From positions 1 to 64,000 of the forward strand of contig JACCGJ010004931.1 in NCBI GenBank assembly GCA_013407085.1: 64,000 nt of DNA, in the 5' to 3' direction. Positions within the stretch are counted from its first letter, which is position 1, and every line of letters begins with the position of its first letter. The DNA is from Atriophallophorus winterbourni (taxonomy: Eukaryota; Platyhelminthes; Trematoda; Plagiorchiida; Microphallidae). Made by a program: the position numbers and the translations under genes. The notes below the pieces were generated by a model. The model had not been told where the DNA came from, did not search any database, and saw only the letters and a program-made list of their open reading frames with translations. Positions 35,750-48,200 of the stretch are shown here, piece after piece.

Positions 35750-36245
35750 ATTCGACCGTTCTCCATTCTGTACCCATATTCTGGCTAGACCAGGTGGCTT
35801 TGTCGTTTTAGAGTGAACATACTATGTCGACAAGCTTTTGAGCTTCTCCATCCACTATACTTTCAAGATGTGAAAAATGATTTTTCAATGGAAAGTATTC
35901 AGCTTCGCTTCGTGTCTTGCTTGAATCGTACAGGTTTCGCTACCATGTAGTAAAGCATTTAGTGCGAAAGCCAGGTTTAACATCGATTTTGACTTCATGG
36001 TTAGCTTGCGAGTTCCTACGGGATAATATGACATATGACATTTGCTCTCTTTATCTGCTTTTTAATTCCGGTGTCTAGCTAGAGGTTATCACAATAGTTG
36101 AACCAAGATATGTGAAGTGTTGTACTTGTTCATTCTCATAGTTTCCCACGCGGATTATAGGAGGCGATACTATCACTTGACTCATGACCTTGGTATTGTT
36201 CGTTCTGATTGTCCGTTGGAATTACATACGTGCCAAGGAACAATA
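35750..36245 (-). mobile_element. Decayed RTE ORF2 fragment, antisense
   Basis: Parallel to 32299-32980: both read, on plus, CGTGTCTTGC, GTTTCGCTACCATGTAGTAAAG-like, GAACCAAGATATGT and GGAGGCGATAC blocks. Stops are frequent. Confidence 0.6.
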
Positions 36246-36384
36246 TTTCGTTGGCGGCTGGAACTCAGAACAAGGAATTTAAGTTTTTACTTGTTGTGGT
36301 GTGAAGGGTTAGATTAGTTCAATCAGGATCAATTGCATTCCTTGTTTAACCATCCATTACGTTGTTTGTAGAGTCTTCGAGATA

Positions 36385-36790
36385 TCTCAATCACATCAAA
36401 CCCCGCGTTTCACATTCACTTGACGACTGCAGCCTAATTCATCTCTGAGTTCAACCTTTCCAAAGTTAATCACATTCATCCACAAATCCCACAACACAAT
36501 AGAACGCAAATTGGTAAATTCTTCTTTTTTACGCACATGACATAAAACGCCTATCTTATATTGGCAAAGCTCATTACCAGAACACTATACTCAACATGTG
36601 TGTACAGGTTATCACTTTGATCTGAATTGTTAATCGATTTTCTGTCAAACCGTCACCTCTTGGGGTTCAATTTACAAATTGCATATAATTCGATAGTGGT
36701 TAATGTTGTCTAGATGCTCACTTTTTTGAGATGGTGTTGTTTGAACGGTCCTCACAAAATTCTAATTATTAGGGGTTTGCAATGTAAGTC
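36385..36790 (+). repeat. Unclassified dispersed repeat C, copy 2
   Basis: Same order of shared blocks as 22401-22835 (TTTCACATTCACTTG, AATCACATTCATCCAC, CACAACACAA, GATCTGAATTGTTAATCG). More diverged and AT-shifted than copy 1. Confidence 0.6.
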
Positions 36791-36799
36791 ATCGGGTGC

Positions 36800-39700
36800 T
36801 TCGACACTTCATGCTCTTGCTTTATGGCTTATCATTCAAAAGCTCATGATTAGCGTTTAACCTCCGCAATATGAAATAATTGACTTTAAATATGAGCGAG
36901 GTTTTTAAGTAAGTCATACTATTTGTAATCTCACTCAATGATATTATTCGTAATCGAAAGCACTATTTTAAAAAATTGTATTTGCAGTGGCAAAGTTAGG
37001 TGTTTCACCACTGAGCTTAAAAAAATTAGCTGTCTCACATTTTCTAGTTATCCAAACAATTCAATCTCGATCTGACTGTAACGTTGTGTTCCGCTTGAAT
37101 GAATATAAACTTCCCAAGAACTCTGATCGTTAAAATTTCTACATCACTCATCTGTCTTAGCAATACGATGTAAGTGTATAAGTATGCGGTGTTATCTATC
37201 AAACACTTAATAATGCAAGCACATTTTTAACAGCTTTCTCAGTTTCAGCGTATCTATCAACGGATAATGATCATTATTGATTCGAATTGAAGGGCTTAAA
37301 AATACGTGATATTTTTTCGCTTCACTGAAGCTAACCAACAACAATGGCATCAGAAATCGCTGAAATATTAGCCACATTTTATCCACCATTTTCACTCATG
37401 TAAAACATACGATCTGCATCTAAACTTGTTTCATCCCCTTTGATTTTCCCCTTGGATAAATTTCCGTCGCATCAGAAAGCGAACTCGATGCGCTACTACT
37501 ATACCATAAACAAATGATGTGGTGCCTACTCGTTAGTAATATATCCTTTGTAATATCTGTAAAAGTTATTCACTATGGTATTGGCGACCGATTAGAATTT
37601 CACACTTATTTGAGCTCATCAGTTTTGTATATCAGTTAGCCGAGATGGCATTCAAAGACGCACCTTTATTATTAAGCACTACCTTTTGGGACTCTGTTAC
37701 AATCATTTGTTTCAGCAATCGTGATTAATCCTAAATGAACCATACTTCATATTCCCGTGTTTAAGTAGTTTAACGATACCGATATGTTTTGGCGAGCCAA
37801 TAATATCTCTTTTGGTCGCGCAATCGACCAGCTCTTGTATGAGGTTTTATAATAAACGCAGTGTAGTCTAAACTAATGGAAGCTAATTAGCTTGGAGAGG
37901 AAGCAACTATCTGATCGAGCGCTATGCATTAACCGACTAGACGCGTATTATAGGGTGGTGCTTACAGGGTGACATAATTCAATTATTTTTATTTCCGCAT
38001 CTACCATGTACAATTTTACCAAGAATTCAAATGAATACTATCATTGAGCGAGTCGAATTTTTTTGAGAAAACAATAAGATATTCAACATTTGATATTAAT
38101 ATTTTTTAAATAATTTCCCAACCATTACAGAATTACCATTCATTTCACTGTTGTATCCATTTGTCCATAATTAACCGGAAATCTAAATTGCGAAATTTGA
38201 TTGTTATATTTTGTGCACAAAGATTTATTATAGCTGCGTTAAAATAATTCATATATTTCCATGATCTCGCCCATCCGTATCAAGGCAACTGCTCAAGGTT
38301 ATACCTTAAATTTTCGATATAATTTCATGCAATCGTTCAACTGCTATTGCCATTCGATCAATGTGATCAGCGCCATTTAAAAATTAATGGAAAAGCATGA
38401 AATGCTGGTTTGGAATTCCATAAAGATTGCTCTTCTAATTTTGTGTTTTTCATCTTCCATTTTCCCAACTTCTGCAACCTTCAATTCCAGTTCCGAGCGT
38501 ACTATTATATTGAAATTTGTACATTCTATCAATTTGAGAGAAAATATAATGTTGGCCCGTAACGAAATATTTTGGGAGCAAGCTATAGGATCCTTCCTTG
38601 CTTATCTCTCGTTCTTAAATCTAATTCCATAGACAGTGGAATTTATATGAAGGAAATTCGTCTAGCTCCTGTTCGTTTTTCTTGTGTCGTTCGTGTTTCA
38701 CTGTTAACAAGAATCAATTCAGTATAGGTTCGAAAGGTTGAAGTACATTTTTCAAGTGGTCATATGGTGGTTGTAAACTGACGGCGCGCCAAGTATCGAC
38801 TTGCAATGTCATCCGAAAAACTTCCAAGATAAACGAATGATATTCAGAAATGTATTCGGTTATATTTTGTTTACTATCAACAACTTTTATACATGCTTGA
38901 GCTGAAATAGTAGCGTATATATTGAAGCTGCGAGTTTTCGATGTTTATTATCGGAAACTTGTTAATACTGTGACAGCATCGATTAAGTTCAAGCGCAAAG
39001 GCGTTTCGAATGGTACCCTTGCTATCTAGATGGACACCACGAAAACTTCTTTTTTCCGAGATGGATGGACTGTACATTTTTGCCCAAAGGGAACAATCTG
39101 ATGTGTTTCAGCATGCATGATTGTATCGTGCATACGACATGTCGAAACTGGACTTAACTCTATGTTCTCATTAAAATTACCAATATACAAAGATGGTATC
39201 CGTTTATTTTGTCAGAATGTGATCACTAGGAAAAATGTCTAATCAATCAACCACAAAAATAACTATCAAGCGAAATCGCTCGAAACACGCCACATCAAAA
39301 TGTTCATCTAGTCAGTTTTGTTTTTGGTGTGTATGTGCATGGAACATTTGCCATGCATGTTTGATTGAGACTTGGCCACCAAATGATTCGAATTGCGAAA
39401 TGCCAAAAAGTCACTTGGCGAAAGGGATGATAATCTACGGAGTTGCGAACACCATGAGGTGTCAAACTTGTCAGAAACACATTGTAGGAATCAATAACCA
39501 CAAAATGATGGATTTATTGTTTTTTGTAGAATTCGTTGTGTGATACACGTTTGTTTCGGAACAGAGGCAAACACTGTTTAAAAAGTCAAGTTCACAATAC
39601 TTAATAGGGAAAACGTTAGGCAGGCACGATTAAAAAAACTTCTTTATATATAGAGAAAAAAAGAAAGAATCCAACTCCCGATAAATCATTTAATAGTCAC

Positions 39701-40880
39701 ACTTTTCCTTACCTATTCTTTACCTGCTTTCGATTAACATTCGGTAAAAAAAATGCTAATTATTATTTTTATGCATAGAATGGAAATGGGAATGGGGTCA
39801 CGCCGGTAAATTAAAGATATAACAGTGATACATTGCCTAAAATGGTTTGGCTATTTCCACATTCATCGAACCGAGGTCCAGAACGATTTCGTGCGCAATT
39901 TCAGTTACATTTCAGAGCGTTATGAGAACCACTGTTAAACTTGCGGCAGATTAAAAATTTCCACTACCACCGTAAACGTTCAAATGCAATGAACGACATT
40001 GATGTCGTCCATGTTTTCATTATTTTCTAGTACGAGCAACGCCTCAAATTGTTGGTATACGAGTTACTTGATCAATAATCAACCTAAGAGCGACAAGACT
40101 GAACCGATTCGAGTTGATTTCAAGTTATTCCGTAAAAGCAAAATGGTGTATAAAATTTGTCGATAAATGTTCCCCAGTTAAGCTAACACATACCCGGGCT
40201 TTATTTTCCTCCCACCATTGACGAATTTGTATCGATTATCCTGATACCAATCGCGACTTGGTTACTGTGGCGAGTTCACGAGCATAAATCATTCGTCGTG
40301 GTGTCAACCTGCCTTGACAACATCTCATTGATCACTGCTGTTAGGTTGCGCTTGAAATGATTTACGCCGATACACTTTCTGGTGCTTATTCACTCGCGCT
40401 CGGTCGATATGATATCGACGAGACAATGAAACTAGACATAGACGGAACATTCATCAAGTTCTACTGATGCTCAAATGCAGCAGTGAAGGTTATCTGAAAG
40501 TGACCAGCGATTCCCGTTAAGCACATCTGCACTAAATAAGCTATCATAGTATCACAGTAACAAACCATTTTTATTGTCATATAAGTTGTGAAATTTCATT
40601 TGAAACACAATGACCCGAAGTGTGGCTTTTCTAATGAAAAAAACTTCCTTGCGTTATATTTATCTAGGCATTTTTGAAAGAGATCCCAACTTCATCATCA
40701 TCTTTATTAGACTTGCTAAGTTTATCAATGTTCCGGATTGAGTAACCAGAAACCTGACCAGAGACAAAATGTCAATCAAATAGCTTCTCTCTGTTGGTGA
40801 GCGTTTAGTATACGTTGCATGCCATATTAATTACATTGAGCAATGAAATATAAACACACATTGCATAACAATACACTGCC
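36800..40880. other. AT-rich, repeat-poor intergenic DNA upstream of the Wnt gene
   Basis: No supported gene. A plus frame at 38387-38632 (81 codons) begins with a signal-like hydrophobic run (IKIALLILCFSS), and one at 39235-39543 is Cys-rich; neither has a family motif and I do not call them. Confidence 0.4.
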
Positions 40881-40884
40881 ACGA

Positions 40885-41400
40885 ACAAAAATGCTCATGT
40901 GCTTGCATTTCCGTCACACACCCCACCACCGTTTTCGTGCTGTTTGCACTCATCAGTTAGGGACAGTAGGATCAGGATTCGTATGCGCGTGAAACAGTGG
41001 TAGAATGGTAAACAAGTTGCGCCTGTATGCCACTGTTGGATAAGGTTGGTAAGACCAACCTGTTTACTCACATGAGCCCACACTCATGTAGACTGGGTTT
41101 GAACCCATCAACATGAACGAAAAAGCTTATTTGTATGCATTTCCATCACACATACACCACCGGTTTCGTGCTGTTTGCACTCATCAGGACCCGCATGCGC
41201 GTATGGGTGTGATGGAACTGCATGTAAATGAGCATTTTTGTTCATGATCATTGGTTTGAACCCTATCTACATGTATATGCTGGGGATATAAGCAACACAT
41301 TACCTTGACCTATCTACATGTGTTTGGACACGTGATTGAACAGGTTGCTCGTGACAACCTTATCCAACAGTGGCATACAAGCACAACTTGAATACACTGC
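40885..41400 (-). repeat. Hammerhead repeat family A, tandem plus inverted cluster
   Basis: A full 232-bp unit (start 40893) is followed head-to-tail by a second unit (41125) that stops after its hammerhead. From about 41196 the sequence turns and reads as the reverse complement of a unit, to about 41400. Both minus-strand cores keep CUGAUGA, stem II GUGC/GCAC and GAAA, but the cleavage triplet is GUG, which hammerheads do not cut. Confidence 0.8.
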
Positions 41401-41604
41401 CACGGTTGAAGTGAACATGTTAAGAATCGAATATTAATTCTTTACTCTGATTAGAATAACGCGGTTGTATCATCGAATGTTGCCTTTGCATCACCAAAGA
41501 TTTTGATTGTGTAGACGAAGAAGAGAAAAATGACTTTATTTGTGTACGCGAATTTTCCATAATTTAATGGATTTCTCCACACCGCTCAGAAAAAGTGAAA
41601 TGTA

Positions 41605-41765
41605 TAAAATCACACAAGCCTGATCCAGGCAAAGTGTCGCACAATAAATACTGTACATGGACCAAAATACTGTCAGGTTACCCAGGCTCAGACCGACATG
41701 CGAATGCAATTCCCAAATCAAGTTAGAAAAATGGCGAGAAGATCCCAGCATCATTTATCGAATTG
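41605..41765 (+). repeat. SINE-like family B, diverged copy
   Basis: Begins with CACAAGCCTGATCCAGGCAA and keeps ATACTGTCAGGTTACCCAGG. The 3' half is decayed. Confidence 0.6.
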
Positions 41766-41796
41766 TCAGGCGCGCCTTCAACTCGGAAACAGCAAT

Positions 41797-41798
<2 letters not shown>

Positions 41799-41836
<38 letters not shown>
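41799..41836. repeat. (AT)n microsatellite
   Basis: About 38 bp of alternating AT. Confidence 0.9.
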
Positions 41837-41840
<4 letters not shown>

Positions 41841-42476
41841 TTTATTCCAGACGCTTTATGTTACGAGGTTATTGTAATGATGAATGCCCTCAACCATGAA
41901 ATATGGAATCAAATCCAATCGAATCTTAAAATGGTGTGGTCGATTATCTGAGCTCTTAAACTAATTCAATGGTAATTACTCATTGTTATGAATTGCAGGA
42001 GCACATCTTCTTCTGGAACGATTGAAATGCTGTTGCGTAAGCAAAGCTAGCTCAATCGTACGATTGAACTTTAAAAGTGCAGGATATAACTAATGGTTTT
42101 TCAAAGCATCATGTTCATCGTGCCAAAACGATGATTAATTTACATTGTTTTCATTCAATCGTAACAATTGATTAATGTTAGATGAGTGTTTCTTTCAAAG
42201 TGGTGTCTAACGTTGCGCACATGAGAAATGATTGATATTTATTAGGATTCCTTACAAATCCGTTTGGCCATGTTTGCGCTGCATCTATAAAACTGGATCT
42301 GTTGAAAACGATGTGCCATAAATAGCTCTGTGTAGCAACCAAAGTGTTATACATTCTGATTCAAGTATTCAGAGATTCAACAAAATTTGGTTGAAAATCG
42401 AACGGTTCACAGTATCACATGATAGAGACGAACATTATGATGAATAATGAATAATGCAAAAGGTTTATTTACAAAA

Positions 42477-42510
42477 CTGCTCATTTACATGCCTTTCCAT
42501 TACACACAAA
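42477..42510 (-). repeat. Hammerhead family A terminal fragment
   Basis: CTGCTCATTTACATGCCTTTCC followed by CATTACACACA matches the unit's left end only; the core is absent. Confidence 0.45.
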
Positions 42511-44073
42511 TTTGGGAAAGTTACGTTCTACATTTATGTTTAATAATTCTCGAAAAATGCACAAAAGTATGGTGTCATAACATCAATATATGAATCCCAG
42601 AATTACATTGCTGAAAATTCGTGAACACGAATAAAGTCATTCTTCTTCTTCTTCTTTTACATACGTAAAATATTACAAGACGAGTATATCTAATGTGCTG
42701 CAAGTTCATTACGCACGGAGAGTTCATCACATATTGCGGTGGGGCATCTCAAACAATGGTAGAAAGCATGTACGTGAACTTGGGATGTAGAGAGCTAGAT
42801 AATTACAACGTGATCCAAATCGCTTGCTCTAGAGTGTAATGTGATCAATTAATCAATTATTGTTTATTTAATTATTTATTGAATTCTCTGCAAGTATGCT
42901 TGCGAACCTTTGTATGTAATCGGAACTCAGGAATATTGGACGAGATTTTAATTATAATACACGTTTGTGCTACCAGAACATACATTGCCTGGTGGTCCAC
43001 ACATCAACAACGCAACGTGGGCAACCTTTCTCACGATGTTTTATATTTATCGGGTATTACAGTGTAATATGCACTATCATCCGAAGGAGGCCAACAACAA
43101 CAATGTAATATATATTTTCGTTATAATTGAGATAGTGGAAAATGGTGCAACATGTTTGTACATGCTCCTATGCTGATTTCTATGAATATCCTGAAGGAAG
43201 TCGTGAGCGTATGGTAACAAAAACGTGCTTAAATTCAATCATTTAGACTGAACTGTTGAAGGAATGGTGTTACGGTTTTATCATGCGGTTAAAATCCTTC
43301 AATACGATGTCGTCTGCAAGTGTATCTCTGATGCATTGTGCTTACTTTGATGCATTCTAGAACGCGTTTCTCTACTATCGTCAACAGCTATCCAACAAAC
43401 TGATCTGCATTGTGTCTTTGATATATGGTTACTACGCTATTTCGGAACTTGCCAGGATTCATGATAAAAAACCTAAATCGTACTACATTCACCTAAGTGA
43501 TATTGAATGCAGCTTTTGATAGTCGGAACACCCAAATTGATACGCAATTATTCCAACCGCCTTGGTCACATTTTGAAACATAAAATATCGCACTTCCACA
43601 TGTGAAATGCATGGCCCCATATTGTCCACCGCTCATTGTTATTGCAACGAGATCCAAGAAAAATCTATTTACCAGCAAAACACAGCACATTAATTCCCCA
43701 TTTTTTATTCTTTGAATTTTTGAACTGAACAATTTTATTCGAATCTTTTTTAAATACCCGCTTCATTTCTTTAGTTATTGAGCAGCATTGAACCACGAAT
43801 CAAGTATAGGTATTTATATATTAGGCCTTGTGGAGGTACAGAGGGGTACCGTACGACTCAATAGCTTTTGATGCTACAGTTGATTAACTGATGTAGAATT
43901 TTATTCAGTCTTTCATAGGTTGAATTTGATTGATGAGGTTAGCAAATAAAGTAGGTTAAATTATAGTTAATTTTACACCTAACGAAACGAATCACAGATT
44001 GATTGTAGATACTTAACGATAAAAATACTATACACATCCCGTGGCCGATTTTCTATGTGTATTGGCTCTGTGC

Positions 44074-44153
44074 ACACACGTAAACACACACACGCACGCA
44101 CGCACGCACGAACGCACACGCACACAAGGACACGCTGCACCCACACACGCGCA
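44074..44153. repeat. (CACG/CA)n microsatellite upstream of Wnt
   Basis: GC-rich alternating purine-pyrimidine tract (CACGCACGCACG...) about 280 bp before the Wnt start codon. It could form Z-DNA; a promoter role is speculation. Confidence 0.8.
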
Positions 44154-44434
44154 AAGAAAGTAGCCAACGGACAGCCAGCTTTCCTGCCCCAGCTGCGTGT
44201 GCTGGTAGACCAATCGTCATTTATCATTTGAATGACCTATTTCGTGTGCAACTTTGTGTTACTGGCCGTCACCTTCACGTCACAGTACTATCGCGTTCAT
44301 GATTAATACGACCGTTCAAATCATCCACGATTGGAAGTATGCTGTATAAGTCAGAGCAAATGGATAGCGCCTGAGTTGGTATTGATTTTGCTGACCGGCA
44401 ATTTGACATTGGAAATATCATTTAACTTCTCACC

Positions 44435-45200
44435 ATGCAAGCCATTCTACATGCAATGATATTTGTCATTTCATTTTTTCTTTCGTCAAGCAAGCAGGTT
44501 CGAGACATCCTTGAATCAAATCAGCCTACAGACCCACATGAGCCGAAGGATTACCTGTTGGTCGAAACCTCGCCAGAAAGCAACCGAGGCGTTCAGCCAA
44601 ATCCATTTAGTCATCTCGGAAACAAAACCGATTTTAGCCAATTTCCTGGAAATTACTGGCATGAATCGCTTGCAAACTCAATCAATGTTTCTCCACAGCT
44701 GACAGCATCCATGCAGCGACAGCTTCTACCCAATCAGGTTTACCCTCCCTCACAATCAGCTCTCAATTATTATTCACAAGATACAGAACAGTGGAATCAA
44801 TCCTTCTCGAAACTAATTGACAAGGCACTCCAAGGTCACGAAACGGGATTATCCTCCATCGAAGCCACGAACAACCAGCCTACCAGCGGTGTTAGTGAAG
44901 ATTTTGTCGGTCCAGATGGAAAGCTCAAAATGACTATTTGTGACCATCCATATGGATTTTTAAGAAGACAAAAGAAATTATGCCGCCGGTACTTGCATTT
45001 GATGGACAGTGTGGTTCGAGGCTTTTTCATGGGGTTGAAGGAATGTGAATATCGGTTTTCAAATCATCGCTGGAACTGTCAGGGCTATAATTTAATTTTA
45101 AAAATGCTTCCAAAACAACGCCTAAGGAACAGGCAATCTAGAAATTCTTCTTCCAATCCTGCCAGGATGAAGACATACTTGGACAAATTGCTCTCGAAAG
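44435..45200 (+). CDS. Wnt exon 1 (signal peptide, extension, N-terminal Wnt helices)
   Basis: 255 codons plus one base, ending AAAG|GTAAAC. Holds the signal peptide, a Gln/Ser/Pro-rich extension without similarity, and the first Wnt cysteines. After HRWNC an extra basic Ser/Arg/Asn-rich stretch replaces the short loop usual in Wnts. Confidence 0.9.
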
Positions 45201-48200
45201 GTAAACTTGCTTGTTCAGATATACTGGTTAAACTCAATGCTATGCAAAACTTTACAATTATAAACGTGAATTTTTCAACGATAACGCTCGAAGGAAATCG
45301 ATGATTAACTTAATATCGAGAATTGTTTTATAATTTATTGTATACAAAATATTCATTTGCATGCTTTTCCGTCACACACACCCACGACCGGTTTCGTGCT
45401 GTTTGCACTCATCAGGTAGGGACAGTAAGATCAGGATCCGCATGCGCTTGTATACACGTTATAGTATATCGATAAATCAATTGTATAGAAAGGCTAAGAA
45501 ATTCAATAGATAAAGCTTAGTGAGTTGAAGTCTACGTTCAGATCCAATTCTGGATATTCTGATGAATATGCAGAGTTCAGATAATAAATTTAGCTAAAGT
45601 TTATAAGACCGCGTTTCATTGTCTCGGTTGCAGGTTACACTTTGATCATCCAATATATAAGTAGCTAACGCATTCTGGTGGTTTATTCGAATAGTAACCT
45701 CAACTGCTTCAACTAGCGTACGAAAACCTGAGTGCAATTGAGATGTTGTCTTGCCTTTGAAAAATGGTTTGAAAGTCAAATCGCCCAATATCTGTTGGAA
45801 CCAATGATGTCGTTACATTCTAAAACTTCTTCATCCTCAAAACTGGAAATAAATAGATAGATTAAGTTTGAACATGGAGTTGCTATTAAACAAAAAGAGT
45901 AAAACGTGTTTACGAAGTGGAAACAAGTTTTCCGAATCATCAACTGATGTTCGACCGCCATTACCTCAGTTTCGGCCATTTATAAAAACACAATTCTCTT
46001 TGATTATTTCCGATTATCCGCTGGTAGGAAATGGGTCTCACAGATTTGTACTTATTTATGGGTAAAATAGGTGCAAATTCATCAACACATATCCCCTGGA
46101 GAATAGTGAATGTATTTGAGCAATTGTATCATTATGGTTGCTTCCATTAAAGAAATTAATAACAGTAGCACGCAAGTACCTACAATGCTCAATTTCATGC
46201 ATCACCAACAATCACACACCACAACCGGTTTAGGGCTGTTTAAACTCTCATTTAGGGAGAGTAGGATCAGGATATGCATGCGCTTGAAACAGTGGAAGAA
46301 TGGACAACAAGTTGCGCTTGTATGCCACTGTTAGAATGCCAACCAATTCAGTCACAAGTGACCAAACACACACCGGTGGGGCAAACCCATTTCATTACAC
46401 TCACAGCCAATGACCGGCTTCGTAAGGCATTGAGATCAGGATCAACATGCCTTACTTACAGGTCGATATATTAAGTACGATGCAACTGTTATCAGAATAC
46501 TACACCAATACGAGCAAAAACATATTTGGCAGAAAGCAGCATATCGTAGAACGCGTTGAATGATTACTATTCAAAGTTGCTCGATAAAATTCTATCCGTT
46601 AAAATCAACGTGTGGAGGATTTAATACAGTTTAGATAATTTCAATATACTCCATAAGATCATTTTGCACAAAATCTGTGCTTTAATGAAAGGATGTTCAT
46701 TAGTTGCCACTTTTTACCATTGTCCAAAAAACAGCAACTGCATACAAGCCGTGAAAAGATCATGAAAATTAGTTGTTGTTGGTCTCCTTCAGTCGATGTC
46801 GACCATGGTTGAACATCAAAATCACATGATTATTCTCATGTTCCACAACTTTTTGAATGACTAAACAGTCCGATTCGAGAGAACCAATCTCTCCCGCAGC
46901 GCTTGCAACGATAGGCAGAACTCGGCCGATGGGCGTCAGTTGCACGCTGGCGGCATGATCTGCGTTCAGTAGTTAAGAGCTGTATCTGTTCCTCCCCAGC
47001 TTGCAGACAACGCTTTACACAATGATTTCAATGTGAGCGGCCAAGAGCAAATTCTTCCTATTTCACCGCGTCAATGCCAAGAGTTTTCATATTTCTTATG
47101 CAAACATCATCGTACCGCAAGTGCGGTCTGCCCAATGGTCGACTTCCTGATTGCAACTCACCATAGAATAGATCTTTCGGAATACGACCATTTTCTATTC
47201 TGTAGACGTGGCCAAGCCACCGCAGATGGCGCTGTCGTAGTAGGGTTAACATGCTCCAGAACACTTATATACTGTTTAATCTATGTTCTTATATTGTTTA
47301 TACACTTAAATTTCAATTTTTACCATTCTATGGTTGTTGTCAAGCTTGTTGCTTTTTAGACCATTAAAAACCTTGAATTACCTTGAATTAGACCAGCTTT
47401 TGAAAGCACTTCAGCTTTAGTCACTCTGTCCATCCACGATATGTTCTGATTTATAGGAATTCTGTAGCAAGTTTATCCTGTGATAAACAAAGTTAAAGTT
47501 GTTAGATAAGGCTGGTACGACCAAATAGTTCAATCACATGTGCCCACATACATTTAGATAGATTAAACCCATTGGTTTGTATAAAAAAATCTGTATTTGT
47601 ATGCACTTTCAACCCATACTCCACATGACCGGTTGGTAGAATAGGGCCTGGATCTGCGTGCCTCGTAACCGTTGAAGTAAACAAGTTGAGCTTGTAAGCC
47701 ACTGTAAGTACAACACGTGTTCACGCAAGTAGATGGACACGTGATTGAATAACCTGGTCTTGCCAGCCTTATATAACAGTGGCTTACAAGTTCAAACTTT
47801 GTTTGCCATTTTCCCGTTTTCTCGTACTGTTCATAACCAATGATCGCAAAAAAATCATGAAACTGGTTGTGTGTGTGATGGAAATGCACGTCAATGAAGA
47901 TTTGTTGCCCGAACCCATATGTTTAATACAATTTACATGTCTGTGTGTGAATGTGATTGGACGGGTTTCTCGGGCCAGTCTGATAAAACAGCTGCTTACA
48001 AGTTCATTACTTTTTTAAGATTTCTTCACTAATCCAATGCATACAGAGTCTGATCACACTGTCCCCACCTAATGAGTGCATTCAGAATGAAGCCCATCGT
48101 GAAAGTGTGTGATAAAATGCACCCAAATACAAATTATTTATCCTGTGATCGTTTTAAAACTGTAAGTAAGTACAAACAGCGTGCATTCTACAATGACTGT

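Noticed and set aside
39235..39543. 102-codon Cys-rich frame
   Set aside because: Cys spacing matches no family I know and there is no supporting signal peptide or splice context.
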